This document shows, piece by piece, positions 47,490 through 59,624 of a stretch of 64,000 nt of DNA; the stretch's first letter is position 1, and each line of letters starts with the position of its first letter. This DNA is from Fremontodendron californicum (Eukaryota > Streptophyta > Magnoliopsida > Malvales > Malvaceae). A model generated the notes under the pieces. That model ran no database searches, was not told the origin of the DNA, and saw only the letters and a list, made by a program, of their open reading frames with translations. The DNA is taken from the NCBI GenBank assembly GCA_030761205.1, contig JAULJL010000040.1, positions 129,001 to 193,000 on the forward strand, written 5' to 3'. The position numbers and the translations under genes were made by a program.

Positions 47490-48850
47490 GTGTACGGATG
47501 TGGAATATGAGGACCTTCCTATTAGTAATTCTGAAATTGATTTTGAAAGACCCATTTGCACGGGTGATTTCGAGGCTAATGAAGATACTGAAGATTACGG
47601 TCTACCTCCAGATTTATTAAGGAAAATAGAACAAGAGGAGAAGCAAGTACTTTCCCACAAGGAATTATTGGAAACGATAAATCTGGGAAATGGTGAAGAA
47701 ATAAAAGAAGTCAAAATTGGAACTTCATTGTCATTATCAATAAAAGGTGAATTGATAGCATTGCTCCATGAGTATGTGGATGTATTTGCATGGTCTTACC
47801 AGGACATTCCAGGGTTGGATCCGGATATTGTAGTTTATAAGCTCCCTTTAAAGCCAGAATACAAGCCAATTCAGCAGAAATTGAGAAGAATGGAGCCTGA
47901 TATGCTGTTAAAGATAAAGGAGGAGGTAAAGAAGCAATTTGATGCTGGATTCTTAAAGGTAGCAAAATATCCAGAATGGGTGGCAAATATTGTTCCGGTA
48001 CCAAAGAAGGATGGCAAGGTGCGAATGTGCGTTGATTACCAAGATTTGAACAAGGCCAACCCTAAAGATAATTTCTCTTTGCCACATATTGATACTCTGG
48101 TGGATAATACAGCGAAGAGTTCTTTATTTTCTTTCATGGACGGATTCTCAGGATACAATCAGATCAAGATGGCACCGGAAGATATTGAGAAAACCATATT
48201 TGCTACAATGTGGGGAACCTTCTACTACAAGGTAATTGAGGTCTACATTTGTTACAATTTGGATCGAAGAATGCTGGGACAACATACAAAAGAGCCATGG
48301 TAACTTTGTTTCATGATATGATGCATAAGGGAATTGAGGTCTACGTTGATGATATGATTGCAAAGTCACAAGGAGAAGAAGAGCATATTGCGAATCTTAA
48401 GAAGCTCTTTGAACGACTAAGGAAGTTTAGACTCAAGCTAAATCCGACAAAATGCACTTTTGGAGTCACCTCGAGGAAGTTGTTGGGTTTTGTCGTCAGC
48501 AAAAGAGGAATTGAGATTGACCCAGATAAAGTGAAGGCCATTCAGAATTTGCCACCACCTCGCACTCAAAAGGAAGTAAGAGGCTTTCTGGGAGATTGAA
48601 TTACATTGCTCGGTTTATTTCACAGTTAACCGACAAATGTGATCCAAAATTTAAGTTACTTCGAAAACGTGATCCAGGAGAATGGGATGAAGGGTGTCAG
48701 ATTGCTTTTGAAAAGGTTAAGCATTATCTATCAAACCCACCAGTATTAATGCCACCTATTTCGGATAAACCAATGATACTGTATTTATCAGTACTTGAAA
48801 GATCCATGGGTTGTGCTTTGGGGCAGCTTGATGAAACTAGAGAGAAAGAA
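47490..48850 (+). pseudogene. Reverse transcriptase of element B
   Basis: This enzyme would copy the element RNA into DNA. Motifs in order: YVDVFAWSYQDIPGLDP (about 47772), LRRMEPDMLLKIKEEVKKQ, PVPKKDGKVRMCVDYQDLN, SFMDGFSGYNQIKMAPED, the catalytic YVDD at 48342-48353, then FERLRKFRLKLNPTKCTFGV and NLPPPRTQKEVRGFLG. A short insertion near 48237-48265 replaces the usual segment between Lys-Val and the Asn-Ala-Gly motif and breaks the frame. Another shift lies at about 48595. The frame then continues into the first RNase H. Confidence 0.92.
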
Positions 48851-49240
48851 TAGGCAGTTTACTATCTCAGCAAGAAGTTCATAGATTATGAGTTGAAATA
48901 TTCATCAGTAGAGAAGTTGTGTTGTGCCTTAGCTTGGACTGCTCGAAGACTCAGACATTATATGTTGTATCACACAACGTGGTTGATTGCTAAGTTGGAT
49001 CCAGTCAAATACATGTTGGAAGACCTTCTTTGTCAGGGAGGACAGCAAGATGGCAGGTTTTATTATCAGAGTACGACATTGTATATGTAAGTCAAAAAGC
49101 TATCAAGGGCAGTGCAGTAGCTGAATTCTTAGCAAGTCAGGCAGTGGAAGATTATGAGCCGTTGAACTTTGACTTCCTATATGAGGATTTGATGTAAGTA
49201 TCGCAAGCAGATGAGATTCCCCTGAAGAAGAAAGTATGGA
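48600..49240 (+). pseudogene. First (gypsy-type) RNase H region of element B
   Basis: SDKPMILYLSVLERSMGCAL and KYSSVEKLCCALAWTARRLR are typical of the RNase H-like connection domain that follows RT in Ty3/gypsy. An in-frame TAG lies at 48851 where element C has Gln. Frame is lost near 49025. In Tat-lineage elements this domain is considered degenerate, with a second RNase H taking its place. Confidence 0.82.
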
Positions 49241-49243
49241 AAA

Positions 49244-49700
49244 ATGTACTTTGATGGCGCATCTAACGCCATGGGGCATGGAATCGGTGCAGTGCTTATA
49301 TCCCAGAAGAAGATTATTATCCTTTCACTGCTAGATTGGATTTTGATTGTACAAACAATACTGCCGAATATGAAGCATGTACTATGGGCCTTCATGCTGC
49401 AGTGGACAGAAAGATCAAAGTATTGGAAGTTTTCAGAGACTCAGCCCTAGTGATTTACCAGCTACAAGGAGAATGGGAAACCCGAGATACAAAGCTAATC
49501 CGATACCGAGAACTCATACTAAGTTTATTGGAGGAGTTTGAAGAAGTGAATTTCAATTACTTTCCTCGAGAAGAAAACCGGATGGCGGATGCTCTGGCTA
49601 CTTTGTCATCAATGTTTAAAGTGAATGAAGGAGCGAAAGATGTGCCGATCAAGATGAGCATATATGAGTCCCCTGCCCATTGTTTGAGTATCGAAGAAGA
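49244..49700 (+). pseudogene. Second (archaeal-like) RNase H of element B
   Basis: The domain starts MYFDGASNAMGHGIGAVLIS at 49244, shifts frame, and continues from 49336 with DCTNNTAEYEACTMGL, DSALVIYQLQGEW and NRMADALATLSS. These carry the expected catalytic Asp, Glu, Asp and Asp. A dual RNase H is a published mark of the Tat lineage. B has Arg where C has Gly just before the third acidic residue. It would degrade the RNA strand of the hybrid. Confidence 0.85.
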
Positions 49701-50963
49701 AGCAGATGGTCTCCCTTGGTATAATGACATCTTACAGTACATCAAGAGTCAACAGTATCCAGAACAAGCAACAGAGAATGACAAGAGGACTCTGAGAAGG
49801 CTAGCAATGGGTTTCATTCTAGACAGTGAGATTCTCTACAAGAAAGGGAAAGACCAAGTCCTGTTGAGATGTGTCAGGTCTGCCGAAGCTCGAAGAATCA
49901 TCGAAGAGGTCCATGAAGGGATATGTGGCAATCATGCTAATGGTCACATGCTTTCTAAACAGATTATGAGGGCAGGGTACTATTGGCTAACGATGGAAGG
50001 AGATTGTATCAATTATTCCCGGAAGTGCCATAAATGCCAGATCTATGCAGATAAGATTCATGTGTCACCCTCACCTTTACATGTCATGACTGCACCATGG
50101 CCCTTTTCAATGTGGGGAATGGATATGATATGGCCTATTACCCCGAAAGCTTCAAATGGACATTGTTTCATCTTGGTGGCCATAGATTATTTCACAAAGT
50201 GGGTAGAAGCTACTTCCTATGTGAATGTAATAAAGTCGGTGGTATGCAAATTCGTCAAGAAAGAAATCATATGCCGTTACGGGTTGCCAGCAAGAATTAT
50301 TTCGGATAATGCTCTCAATTTGAACATTAAGATGATGAGAGAAGTGTGTACTCAATTCAAGATCACACATCATAATTCGGCACCGTATCGTCTGAAGATG
50401 AATGGCGCAGTAGAAGCAGCTAATAAGAACATCAAGAAGATTGTCGAGAAGATGACCAATGTGTACAAGGATTGGCATGAGATCTTGCCGTTTGCTCTTC
50501 ATGCATATCGTACTTCGGTCCGCATATCTACACGGGCAACACCATTTTCTTTGGTATACGGGATGGAAGCAGTGCTACCCATTGAAGTTGAGATCCCTTC
50601 ACTTCGGGTTTTGATTGAAGTTGGCCTAGAGGAAGCAGAATGGGTTAGAGCTCGTTATGAACAGTTGAATCTCATCGAGGAGAAAAGATTGAAAGCAATT
50701 TGTCACGGGCAGTTGTATCAAAAAAGGATGATTGGAGCCCACAACAAGAAGGTTCGCCCAAGACAGTTCCGAGAAGGGGAGTTGGTACTGAGAAAAATTC
50801 TCCCTATAGTATAGGACCCGAGAGGAAAATGGGCTCCGAATTGGGAAGGACCTTACGTAGTAAAGAGAGCTTTTTCTGGAGGAGCATTAATTCTAACTCG
50901 GATGGACGGAGATGATTTTAGACATCTCGTGAATGCTGATGAACTGAAGAAGTATTATGCTTG
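49701..50963 (+). pseudogene. Integrase of element B
   Basis: This enzyme would join element DNA to the genome. It follows RNase H in the frame starting at 49336. The N-terminal zinc-binding part includes GNHANGHMLSKQIMRAGYYW and CHKCQIYADK. The core has Asp at 50122 (GMDMIWP), Asp at 50305 (IISDNALN) and Glu at 50413 (NGAVEAAN), which gives the exact D,D-35-E spacing. LHAYRTSVRISTRATPFSLV and GMEAVLPIEVEIPSLR follow. A TAG at 50812 stops the frame where C has Lys, but the same frame continues through GKWAPNWEGPYVVKRAFSGG to the natural TGA near 50962. Apart from this stop the domain is complete. Confidence 0.94.
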
Positions 50964-52562
50964 AAAAAAAAATGTGTGATGCTGTACACGTGGAAATTCG
51001 AATGATTCCAAGTGTAAAAATATAAATTTTATATATCTATTTCCCCTGAGAATTGCTTTTCAAAGAGAATAATCATGCTTGATATGATGAATGGCTGTCT
51101 TTCATATTCCTTTCACTAAGAAGAAATTATCCTTAGTCACCCCTTTGAGCCTTAGGAATTATTTCCTTATTTAAACCTTGATCAAGGATCACCTTTACAC
51201 TGGAGGGCAAATACGAGGAAAGATAATAAAAAATCATGGCAAAAAAAGAAAGCCATCGGAAAATGTGGCAAATGAAAGCCAACAAAGCAAAAAAAAAAAA
51301 AAGTCCAAAAAGGGACAAATGTTTCAAGAACAAATTCTCCTCAAGAAATGATCCTTGATCCAATCACCCTAAAACACATTTTGGGCCTATTTATCCTTTT
51401 TTTCTAAACCTAAGCCTTGGCCTAGATTACATGCTTTAAAAGCCCATTTTGATCAAGCATGGATATTTAATTTGAAAGGTTATTCTCAGAATTCATCCCA
51501 TCTTTTGAATTGATATTTTTACCTTGGAAGCATTTAGAATTCTCAGATGCATGGTAGAATACAACAAAAAAAGAATGGAAATGAAAAAAGAATCTAAAGG
51601 AGAGGTTTAAGCCGAAAACCCGCAAAGGGCGACTTAATACCGAATGGAAGACACTTGAGTTGAAAACCTGTAAAAGGCGGCTCAAGTACTGATCAAAGCT
51701 TGAATCAATGCTCCGTGTAAAGGGGGAGAAAGTATTTGACACTCAGAGGAAAGGGGAACAACTTAGTCTGATGTAACTACAGAAGCTAAGAGGTTACTCA
51801 AGTGAATTGCTCATTCAAGAGAAATTTCAGATGGTTTGAAAAAGGAGGGGTCCAAGATATTCCGCATCCGGGGCATCTACGGCCTATAACCTTGCATTTG
51901 TTTCTTATATCCTTGATATTTATGTTTACTATTATAAAACATTTCTTGCAATAAATTCATATTCTCATTCATATACTTTTGAGATGCATTATGGTTTTTA
52001 TTAAATTGAATGATGATTAGTAATAAAAATCTTTAAATAAAGGGATTTCAAAGTATTACTAAGGAATAGATTTAAATTCTGGGCAAGGTTTAGGAAGTTC
52101 ACCTAGAAAAGAAAACAGTGAACGTGGTGGAAACTCCATCACGAAGTCAGAAAATTTGTGAACTTCAACGAGAGACAGAAGCTGAGATTGTTTGACAAGA
52201 TATCTTGAGTGAAGAATTCCTTAAGTAGGGCATTAATAAACAATTGAAGACTCTGTCATGAAGTCAGATAATCTGTGAACCTCAAAGAAACCATGGATTA
52301 GAAATCATGGCACAATCATTTGATTGCATTTATTTTTAGGAAACATACAAGAATTTGCAAAGCATGACATTCTCATCATTGCATTTAGCTAACAGTGCAA
52401 AAATCAGGGAAACTTGGACTTCCTCAAAGAGAACTCGTTTTGCTTCTCAAAAGATTTGGACTCCGAGACCGCCATCAAGGTATTTCTTTTTGTTTTAAAT
52501 CGAAATCATTTTGTTTATCAGACGAGTTGAGCCTTGAGACCGTCGTCAAGGTATTTTCAAAC
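50964..52562 (+). other. 3' UTR of element B, unique part
   Basis: This is non-coding. Blocks are shared with the 3' UTRs of A and C, such as the CATCCGGGGCATCTACGGCC segment near 51875, matched in C near 58690 on the other strand, and the ACTCCATCACGAAGTCAG segment near 52133, which is the site in C where B itself inserted. Two units related to the C array (GAGACCGTCGTCAAGGTATT) lie at about 52460-52555. Confidence 0.8.
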
Positions 52563-52930
52563 ACCAATTTTAAAGACCTTCGAGCACCAATTTTAAAGAC
52601 CTTCGGGCACCAGTTTTAAAGACCTTCGGGCACCAGTTTTAGAGACCTTCGGGCACCAATTTTAAAGACCTTCAGGTACTAGTTTTAAAGACCTTCGGGC
52701 ACCAGTTTTAAAGACCTCCGAGCACCATTTTAAAGACCTCCGGGCACCAATTTTTTAAGACCTCAGGGCACCATTTTAAAGACCTTCGGGCACCAGTTTT
52801 AAAGACCTTCGAGCACCAGTTTTAAAGACCTCCGGGCACCATTTTAAAGACCTTCGGGCACCAGTTTTTTTTAAAGACCTTCGGACACCATTTTTAAGAC
52901 CTTCGGGCATAATTTTTTCTTTTTGAAAAT
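52563..52930 (+). repeat. 23-bp tandem array in the 3' UTR of B (about 16 units)
   Basis: The unit of about 23 bp contains ACCTTCGGGCACCAGTTTTA, repeated about 16 times with small variation. It lies just before the segment leading to the purine tract. Element A has one or two such units at about 29189-29215, and C has related words on its minus strand at 15360-15680. Confidence 0.9.
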
Positions 52931-53160
52931 CGAATTCGTTTCCTTAAGACGGGTCGAGCCTTGATTAGTCACGCAATTCAATTTAAGGATAAACCTTCAA
53001 TTTACAGCTTTTTCAAAAAAAAAATAAAAAATTAATGATTGAAAAATGATAGAAGAATGAAAAAGAAACCCCTTTCCCTTTCTTTCACATGTGATTTCAC
53101 TGACCGTAAAAAATTAGTGTTTGTTTATCTTTGCCTGATTCCTGATTCTCAGCAATAGCC

Positions 53161-53173
53161 AAAGAGGGGCAGC
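53161..53173 (+). promoter_or_regulatory. Polypurine tract of element B
   Basis: AAAGAGGGGCAGC abuts the 3' LTR start, identical to A and C. Confidence 0.92.
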
Positions 53174-56100
53174 TGTAGACACCTAATTTTGTCTGAACCA
53201 CTAAAACAGGTATGTTTTCTTCCTAAATTGAGGTTTCGGAATATAAAAAGACTTTTTTTCATCATGCAGGTGGTACTCCGAGACTTAGCTTAAGAGATCG
53301 AGCATAAAAAATCAAACTCAAAAAAAGTCAACCCCAAAAAAAGTCAACCCCGAAAAAGTCAACCTCGAAAAGTCAATTACTGAAAAAGTCAACCCACTTT
53401 CAAAATCAAGTTTTTAAGTTCAATTGAAAAATGGCGAAAGAATTTTGATAATCCGAGGTCTACATTGAAAGATATGGAGTTCAGAAGTTGGGATTTGGAG
53501 ATTCAGTAGAAAGGAAACCCTAATCCGAGAAATTTGGGGAAAAGTGCTTAAACGATCAAATTGGTCAAAATTGAAGGTTCCAAATGAAAGATAAGCACTG
53601 ACTATGGGTAATGGAGAAGCCATTTGCAAGAAAAACCAAAAGACAAGTCAATCCGGGAGAAAACCGAGAATTAAGATTTTTGGTGGATTTCGGTGAAATC
53701 GGGAAGAATCACAGAAATGGACCGACTTGGTAGGACCAAAGCCACCTATGGATGAGGAATGATTAAAAAGGGATATCCCAAGGCTCAGCTTGAAGAAAAT
53801 CTGAAAATCGGACTTGTTTTGAGCAAAACCGGGTTTCGGAGCTAAAAGGGTAAACTTGGAAAATTTGGGAAAAATAGCAAATGGACTCCGAAAATTCTGA
53901 AAATATGTAAATCTCATTCTTAAATCATTTGAAAAATATTGGCGAAAGAAAATCTTGATTCGGAGTTCGTTTGCAAAATGGCCAAATCCCGGGCTTCTTA
54001 TGTAGTAATTCAAGAAGAAAAATCCCGGAAAAATAGAAAATGAGCTCCAAATCTTCTAAAATTTTGCAAATATCATTTTTAAATTATTTGGAAGAGATTT
54101 TCAAAAGAAAATCTTGATTCGGAGTTCGTTTGCAAAATGGCCAAATCTCGGGCCTTTTATGCAATAATTCAAGAGATAAATCTCGAAAAAATAGAAAATG
54201 AGCTCCCAATCTTCTGAAATTTTGCAAATCTCATATTTAAACTATTTGGAAGAGACTGGAAAAATAAAATCTTGATTTGGAGTTCGTTTGCAAAATGGCC
54301 AAATCCCGGGCCTCCTATGTAGTAACTCAAGCCGATAAATCCTGAAAAAATACCAAATGAGCTCCAAAAATTATGAAAACTTCCAGATCACACTTTTAAA
54401 TTATTTTAAAGAGATTGGTGAAGAAAAATCTTGATTTGGAGCTCGTTTAAAAAATGGTAAAATGTGGGGGCATAAAAGGATATTTTTGGAAGAAAAAATC
54501 CAAATAAATAGAAAACGGACTCGGATAATTTTAAAAAGTTCCAGAACTCAATTTTTTATTATTTTGGAAGTATTAAAAAAATAAAAATTGAATTTGGAGT
54601 CCGTTTGATATTTATTTGCATCCGGGGGGCAAAAGGGTCATTTCACCCAAGCAACCGAAAGGGGCTTCTTTGGGCCTTTCAAAAAATCAGACTTGGGCTA
54701 GAAAAGAGAACTGCTGGCCTGACAAGGCCCAAAGGAAGGAGGAAGCTTCTAATTTTTCAATCAAATGGCCAAAAATTAAGAGTTAGTTAGAGATTCTCTT
54801 TGAACAAGCCATGGTAATTAAGCCACATAGGCCAAGAGAGAGTGTCAACATTATTCTTGAACAGTTGTATTTGGCAAGCTGATATGCTAATATAAGGGTG
54901 ATAATTTCATCATTTTTTTCACCTTGAATTATTAGCCATTTGATGGAAATTTAGTTGGGAAAAAATGACAACACCTTTGCATGAGAGGGGGGTTTCGGCC
55001 AGCTCTAATAGGGGGGCAGAATTCATTTTTTCACACTTCATTTTTGCTGATTGCTCTTGGTTTTTACTTGGTTTTCCTCTCTTTGGTTGAAAGCAAAAAG
55101 AAAAGGTTTAGAAAAGAAAGGAAAGTTTGAAGAGATAAAGCTTGAAATATAGCTTCTTGAGGTTGCTCTTGAGCACCAACTCTTGCAGTTTCTTGATTTT
55201 CCATTCTTGTTTTGCTATTTTGATTACTATTTGGTGAGTTTCCTTTTTAAATAAATGTTTTTTTTTATTGTTCTTCTTAAGTTCTTTCTTCATCTTTTTC
55301 TTAAAGATATTTTTTACAATTTTTTTTTACAATTTCTCACCATGGAGAATGGCCTACATTCTTTATTTAAGTTGCTGTTTTGTTTATTTTATCATGTTGT
55401 TTTATGTTATTTTCTTTGATCTTGATGTTTTAAATGTTATTCTACTTCATATACTTGAGTTATATTTTAATTTGGTTGCTTTGTTTGTTGCCATTTATGA
55501 TTTAAATATCATGTTTTTGCATTTTTAATTATTTGTTTTTATAATGTTTAAATTTGTTGGTGTTTTAGATTTAGTATATCAAGTGTTTGTGAAAATGCTT
55601 GTATGGTGTTTGCATGATTTGAGTTTTATATTTTAGTTGAGCATGTTAGTATATCAAGTGTTTGTGAAAATGCTTGTTTGGTTTTAGTATTTCTACTTTG
55701 TGTTTGCATGTTTTGAGTGTTATATTTTAGTTGAGCATGTTAGTATATCAAGTGTTTGTGATAATGCCATGATTGTTGGAGCTTGAGGCCATTCGGCTAC
55801 TCCATGTGTTTTGCATTGTGTGTTGCATTTTTGCCATGTTAGTTGGTAGGTTTTGCATTTGCATGATATTTGATTTAGTTTTGCATGTTAGTATACCAAG
55901 TGTTTGTGAAAATGCCATGTTTGCTAATTACATAGGCCATTCGGCCACTCCTTGAATTTTTGCATTGTATGTGCATTCTTGCCATGTTAGTTGATAGGTT
56001 AGCATTTGCATGATATTCGTTTGAGTTTTTGGTTTAAGCATGCTTTGTGTTTGTGAAAATGCCATGCATATTTTAGTTATTAAGTTTGGTTTATTTGCCA

Positions 56101-58369
56101 TGCATGTTCATACATCTTAGGTCTAGGTTGCATTAAATGCCATGCAAGTTCATTTAGGTCTAGGTCACTATATGAATGCCATGCATTTTTTCATGACATT
56201 TAGTTCAAACTCATGCATTTCATGCACTATACTTGCTGTATTTTTTCATGCATTTCATGTACATGCCACTTGAATAATGACTTAGGCCAATTAATTGTTC
56301 AAAGTCATGCTCTCTTGAGCACACTTGTGGAAATTAAAGTTTGTCAAATTGATTATTCTACCTTTGTGATTTTTTTTTTTTTTTTTACTTAGCCAATTTT
56401 TATCTAACTTTCAAAAAGTCCTAGCTATTGTTTATGAGTCATTTTTAAATGATTTTATCAAAGGCAAAAATGTATTTTGGCAAAACAGTTTTTTTCACCC
56501 AGTACTCGTACTTTTCCGATTTTTCTGGGAATTCATCTTTAATCCAAAAATTAAGTTGATTGTTTCCTGTGTACTTTTACATGTCCTAAGTCAACAGTAA
56601 CTTTTTCAGAATTTTCTGAATTTTTAAAAATAGGGTAAAAATCGTGGATTAAAACTGGACAGTGGAGTCAGAATTGAATTAAAAGTAAAATCATTTTTCT
56701 GTTTTGGTTAAGTTACTTAGAGGGGCTGATTAGGAAGGTTGACTTAGGGTAATTTCTAAGCCTTTTTAAACTCTAAAAATAATTTTTTAACTCTCGGGTT
56801 AAGGGTGGTCAAGTCCGGGATTTTAAACTTAGAAAATTAGAGCCATTTAAAAAAGGGTTTAACCCAGTTTTTATTTTTAATCTAAGCTTTTCAAAATTGT
56901 TTTCAAACAATCACAAAGTATTTTGGTTTTAGAATATTTAATTTGTCATATTTTCTTAAGGTAGCCGGATATCTTTTTAGATATACGGATTTCCTTAATT
57001 AAAGGAAAAAATACATTTCAAGCATTGCATTTTCCATATTCATGCATTTTATATAATATGTGATTTTTTTCGTTATGATAATTTTTATGATATTGTTATG
57101 ATTTTGAGTTATGTTATATTGTTTATTATATGATTTGGAATATTTCATAATATCCTATGCTTTTTATTTAATTATTTTTTTTTGTTATATTATTTAGCAT
57201 ATACTATGTTCATGCATTATTATTTTCATTTTTATTTCCATGCATATTATATGATAGCATTATTTTTTTTATTCCATGTCATTTAAATTATATGCCATAT
57301 AATTCATATTTGCCATGTCATTTAAATTATTTCATTTCATGTAGAATATATTATGTTACCTAGGTCATTTCATTTAGGATATATTATGGCATTTAGGATA
57401 TTTTATTTCATTTAAAATATATCACATGATTTAGGATATTACATTTCATATAGAATATATTATGTTACCTAGGTCATTTCATTTCATTTAGAATATGTCA
57501 TATAACTTAGGACATTTTATTTCATTTAGAATATGTCATATTACTTAGGACATTTCATTTCATTTAGAATATACTAAGGCATTTAAATTATATCATATTA
57601 TTTAGGAAGCATTATATTATTTAGATTTTGCTATGTCATTTTATTTATGTCATATATATACATATTCATTTCTTTTAAATGTTTTCAAAAAAAGATAATG
57701 ATTTTCAATAAAATAAAGATATTCCCGAGTTAAGATAATTCATGAGTTCTCTGCCGGGTTTGCTGAGGAGGATATCATCAATTATTATTAATAACGGAAT
57801 ATCTTCTTTAAAAGGAGAATGATTCGGAAATTTTTCCAAAATTAATAAAAAAATTTATATTTTGCCACGTTTGTTGGGGAATATAGGAAAATTTTGAATT
57901 TATAAATTCCGGATCATTTTCAATTAAAAATGGATTTATTTTTCTTTAAATTGGGAATTAACTTGAAATACTAAATTTAAAACCAACTTTACACCAAGAT
58001 TTGAGATAACACACGATTAATAAGGTACCGTTTTATATGGGCGTTTTGGGGGTGCTAATCCTTCCCCATACGTAATCGAGTCCCGAACCCATTTCTTTGA
58101 TTTATCTGGTTTAAAACACAGACTTGAAATAGGTTTTTAAAATGTTTTAATTAATTTTTAAAATATTTTATAAAACCGGTTTTAATAGGTGGCCGATCAC
58201 ACCTAGCTAAAAAAGATTGGTGGCAACTCCATGTCTTTTTCAAGGTCATTTTCAAAACCTTTATTTTTTTAGAGGAATTAAGTCGACTTTTCCTCGATTT
58301 TTTTTTAATGTCACGCTTAACGAATAATAAAGTCTTGTGATGAGACTCGTTATTTTTTAGGTTGGGATA
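53174..58369 (+). repeat. 3' LTR of element B
   Basis: The LTR of 5196 bp is closely similar to 35199-40345. It holds four 159-bp units (53944, 54103, 54261, 54420). The terminal bases are GGTTGGGATA instead of GGTTGCGACA, so the CA end has mutated to TA. The GGAGT duplication follows at once. Confidence 0.94.
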
Positions 58370-58374
58370 GGAGT
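58370..58374. repeat. Right target site duplication of element B (GGAGT)
   Basis: This matches 35194-35198 exactly. Confidence 0.93.
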
Positions 58375-59624
58375 CTCCAACACATTCACTGTTTTCCTTT
58401 ACTTGGTGAATTTTCCATCAAGATTAGTGGTTTCCAAATTGTTTCTAAGATTTAAATCTATTCGTTAGTAATACTCTAAATTTCTTTATTTAAAGATTTT
58501 TATGCTTACTAATCATCATTCAATCTTATAACAAACAAGATGCAATCTCAAAAATGTATGAAAGAAAATATGAAACAAGCAAAATGTCATGAAAAAGGAT
58601 AACAAGAATTTATTACAAGAAATGTTTTTAAAATATTAAAAGTGAATATCAAGGATATAAGAAACAAATGTAAAGTAATGGATTGTAGATGCCCCGGATG
58701 CGGAATATCGTGGACCCCTCCTTTTTCAAACCATCTGAAATTTCTTTTGAATGAGCAATTTAATTGGGTAATCCCTCGGCTTCTGTAGTTACGTCAGAGT
58801 GAGTTGTTCCCCTTTCCTCTAATTTTCAGATACTTTCTCCCCCTTTACACGGAGCATTGGTTCAAACCTTAATCAGTACTTGAGCTGCCTTTGCGGGTTT
58901 TCAACTCAAGTGTCCCCCATTCGGTATTAAGTCGCCCTTTACGGGTTTTCGGCTTAAACCTCTCCTTTTATATTCTTTTTTATTTTCATTTTTTGTTTTC
59001 TCTTTTTTCTTGTATTCTATCATGCATCTGAGAATTCTAAATGCTTCCAAGGTAAAAATGTCAATTCAAAAGATGGAAAAAATTCTGAGAACAACCTTTC
59101 AAATTAAATATCCATGCTTGATCAAAATGGACTTTCTAAAGCTCGTAATGGAGGCCAAAGTTCGGGTTTAGAAAGAAAGGATAAAATAGGCCCAAAATGT
59201 GTTAAAAGGTGATTGGATCAAGGATCATTTCCTGAAGAAAATTCATTCTTGAAACATTTTTCCTTTTTTTTTTGGATTTTCTTTTCTCCTCTTTGTTGGC
59301 TTTCATTTGCCATTCTTTGATTTCACATTTTCCGATGGCTCTCCTTTTTGCCATGATTTTGAGTATTTTTCCTCGTATCTACCCTCTAGTGTAGAGGGTG
59401 ATCCTTGATCAAGGTTTAAAGAAAGAAATAATTCCTAAGGCTCAAAGGGGTGACTAAGGATAATTTCTTCTTAGTGAAAGGAATATGAAAGATGGCCATT
59501 CATCATATCAAGCATGAATATTCTCTTTGAAAAGCAATTCACAGGTGAGATAGACATATAGAATTTTCATTTATACACTTGGAATCATTCGAATTCCCAT
59601 GTGCATATCATCACACTTTTTTTT
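58375..59624 (-). other. Element C 3' UTR, part 3
   Basis: This is the non-coding 3' UTR of C next to its integrase. It matches the 3' UTR of B on the opposite strand in many blocks: the GGATGCGGAATATCGTGGAC segment at about 58697, the CTTTACACGGAGCATTGG segment at about 58843 and the GGGTGACTAAGGATAATTTC segment at about 59448. No gene was seen. Confidence 0.85.

Larger units (their letters stand above)
35199..58369 (+). mobile_element. Element B: full-structure Ogre-type retrotransposon, coding regions decayed
   Basis: This Ty3/gypsy element of 23,171 bp has LTRs at 35199-40345 and 53174-58369, tRNA-Arg primer site at 40349, ORF1, gag, protease, a G-patch-like segment, an intron, RT, dual RNase H, integrase, a 2.2-kb 3' UTR and a purine tract at 53161-53173. 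Size above 20 kb, LTRs above 5 kb, an ORF before gag, the tRNA-Arg primer and an intron between protease and RT are the described marks of the Ogre group of the Tat lineage. Frameshifts and stops break all genes, so it is not autonomous today. GGAGT duplications on both sides show a single clean insertion into element C. Confidence 0.95.

Noticed and set aside
35199..58369. Endogenous pararetrovirus or plant virus origin for the RT and integrase
   Set aside because: Long LTRs, primer site, purine tract, D,D-35-E integrase and five-base target duplications identify a Ty3/gypsy LTR retrotransposon.
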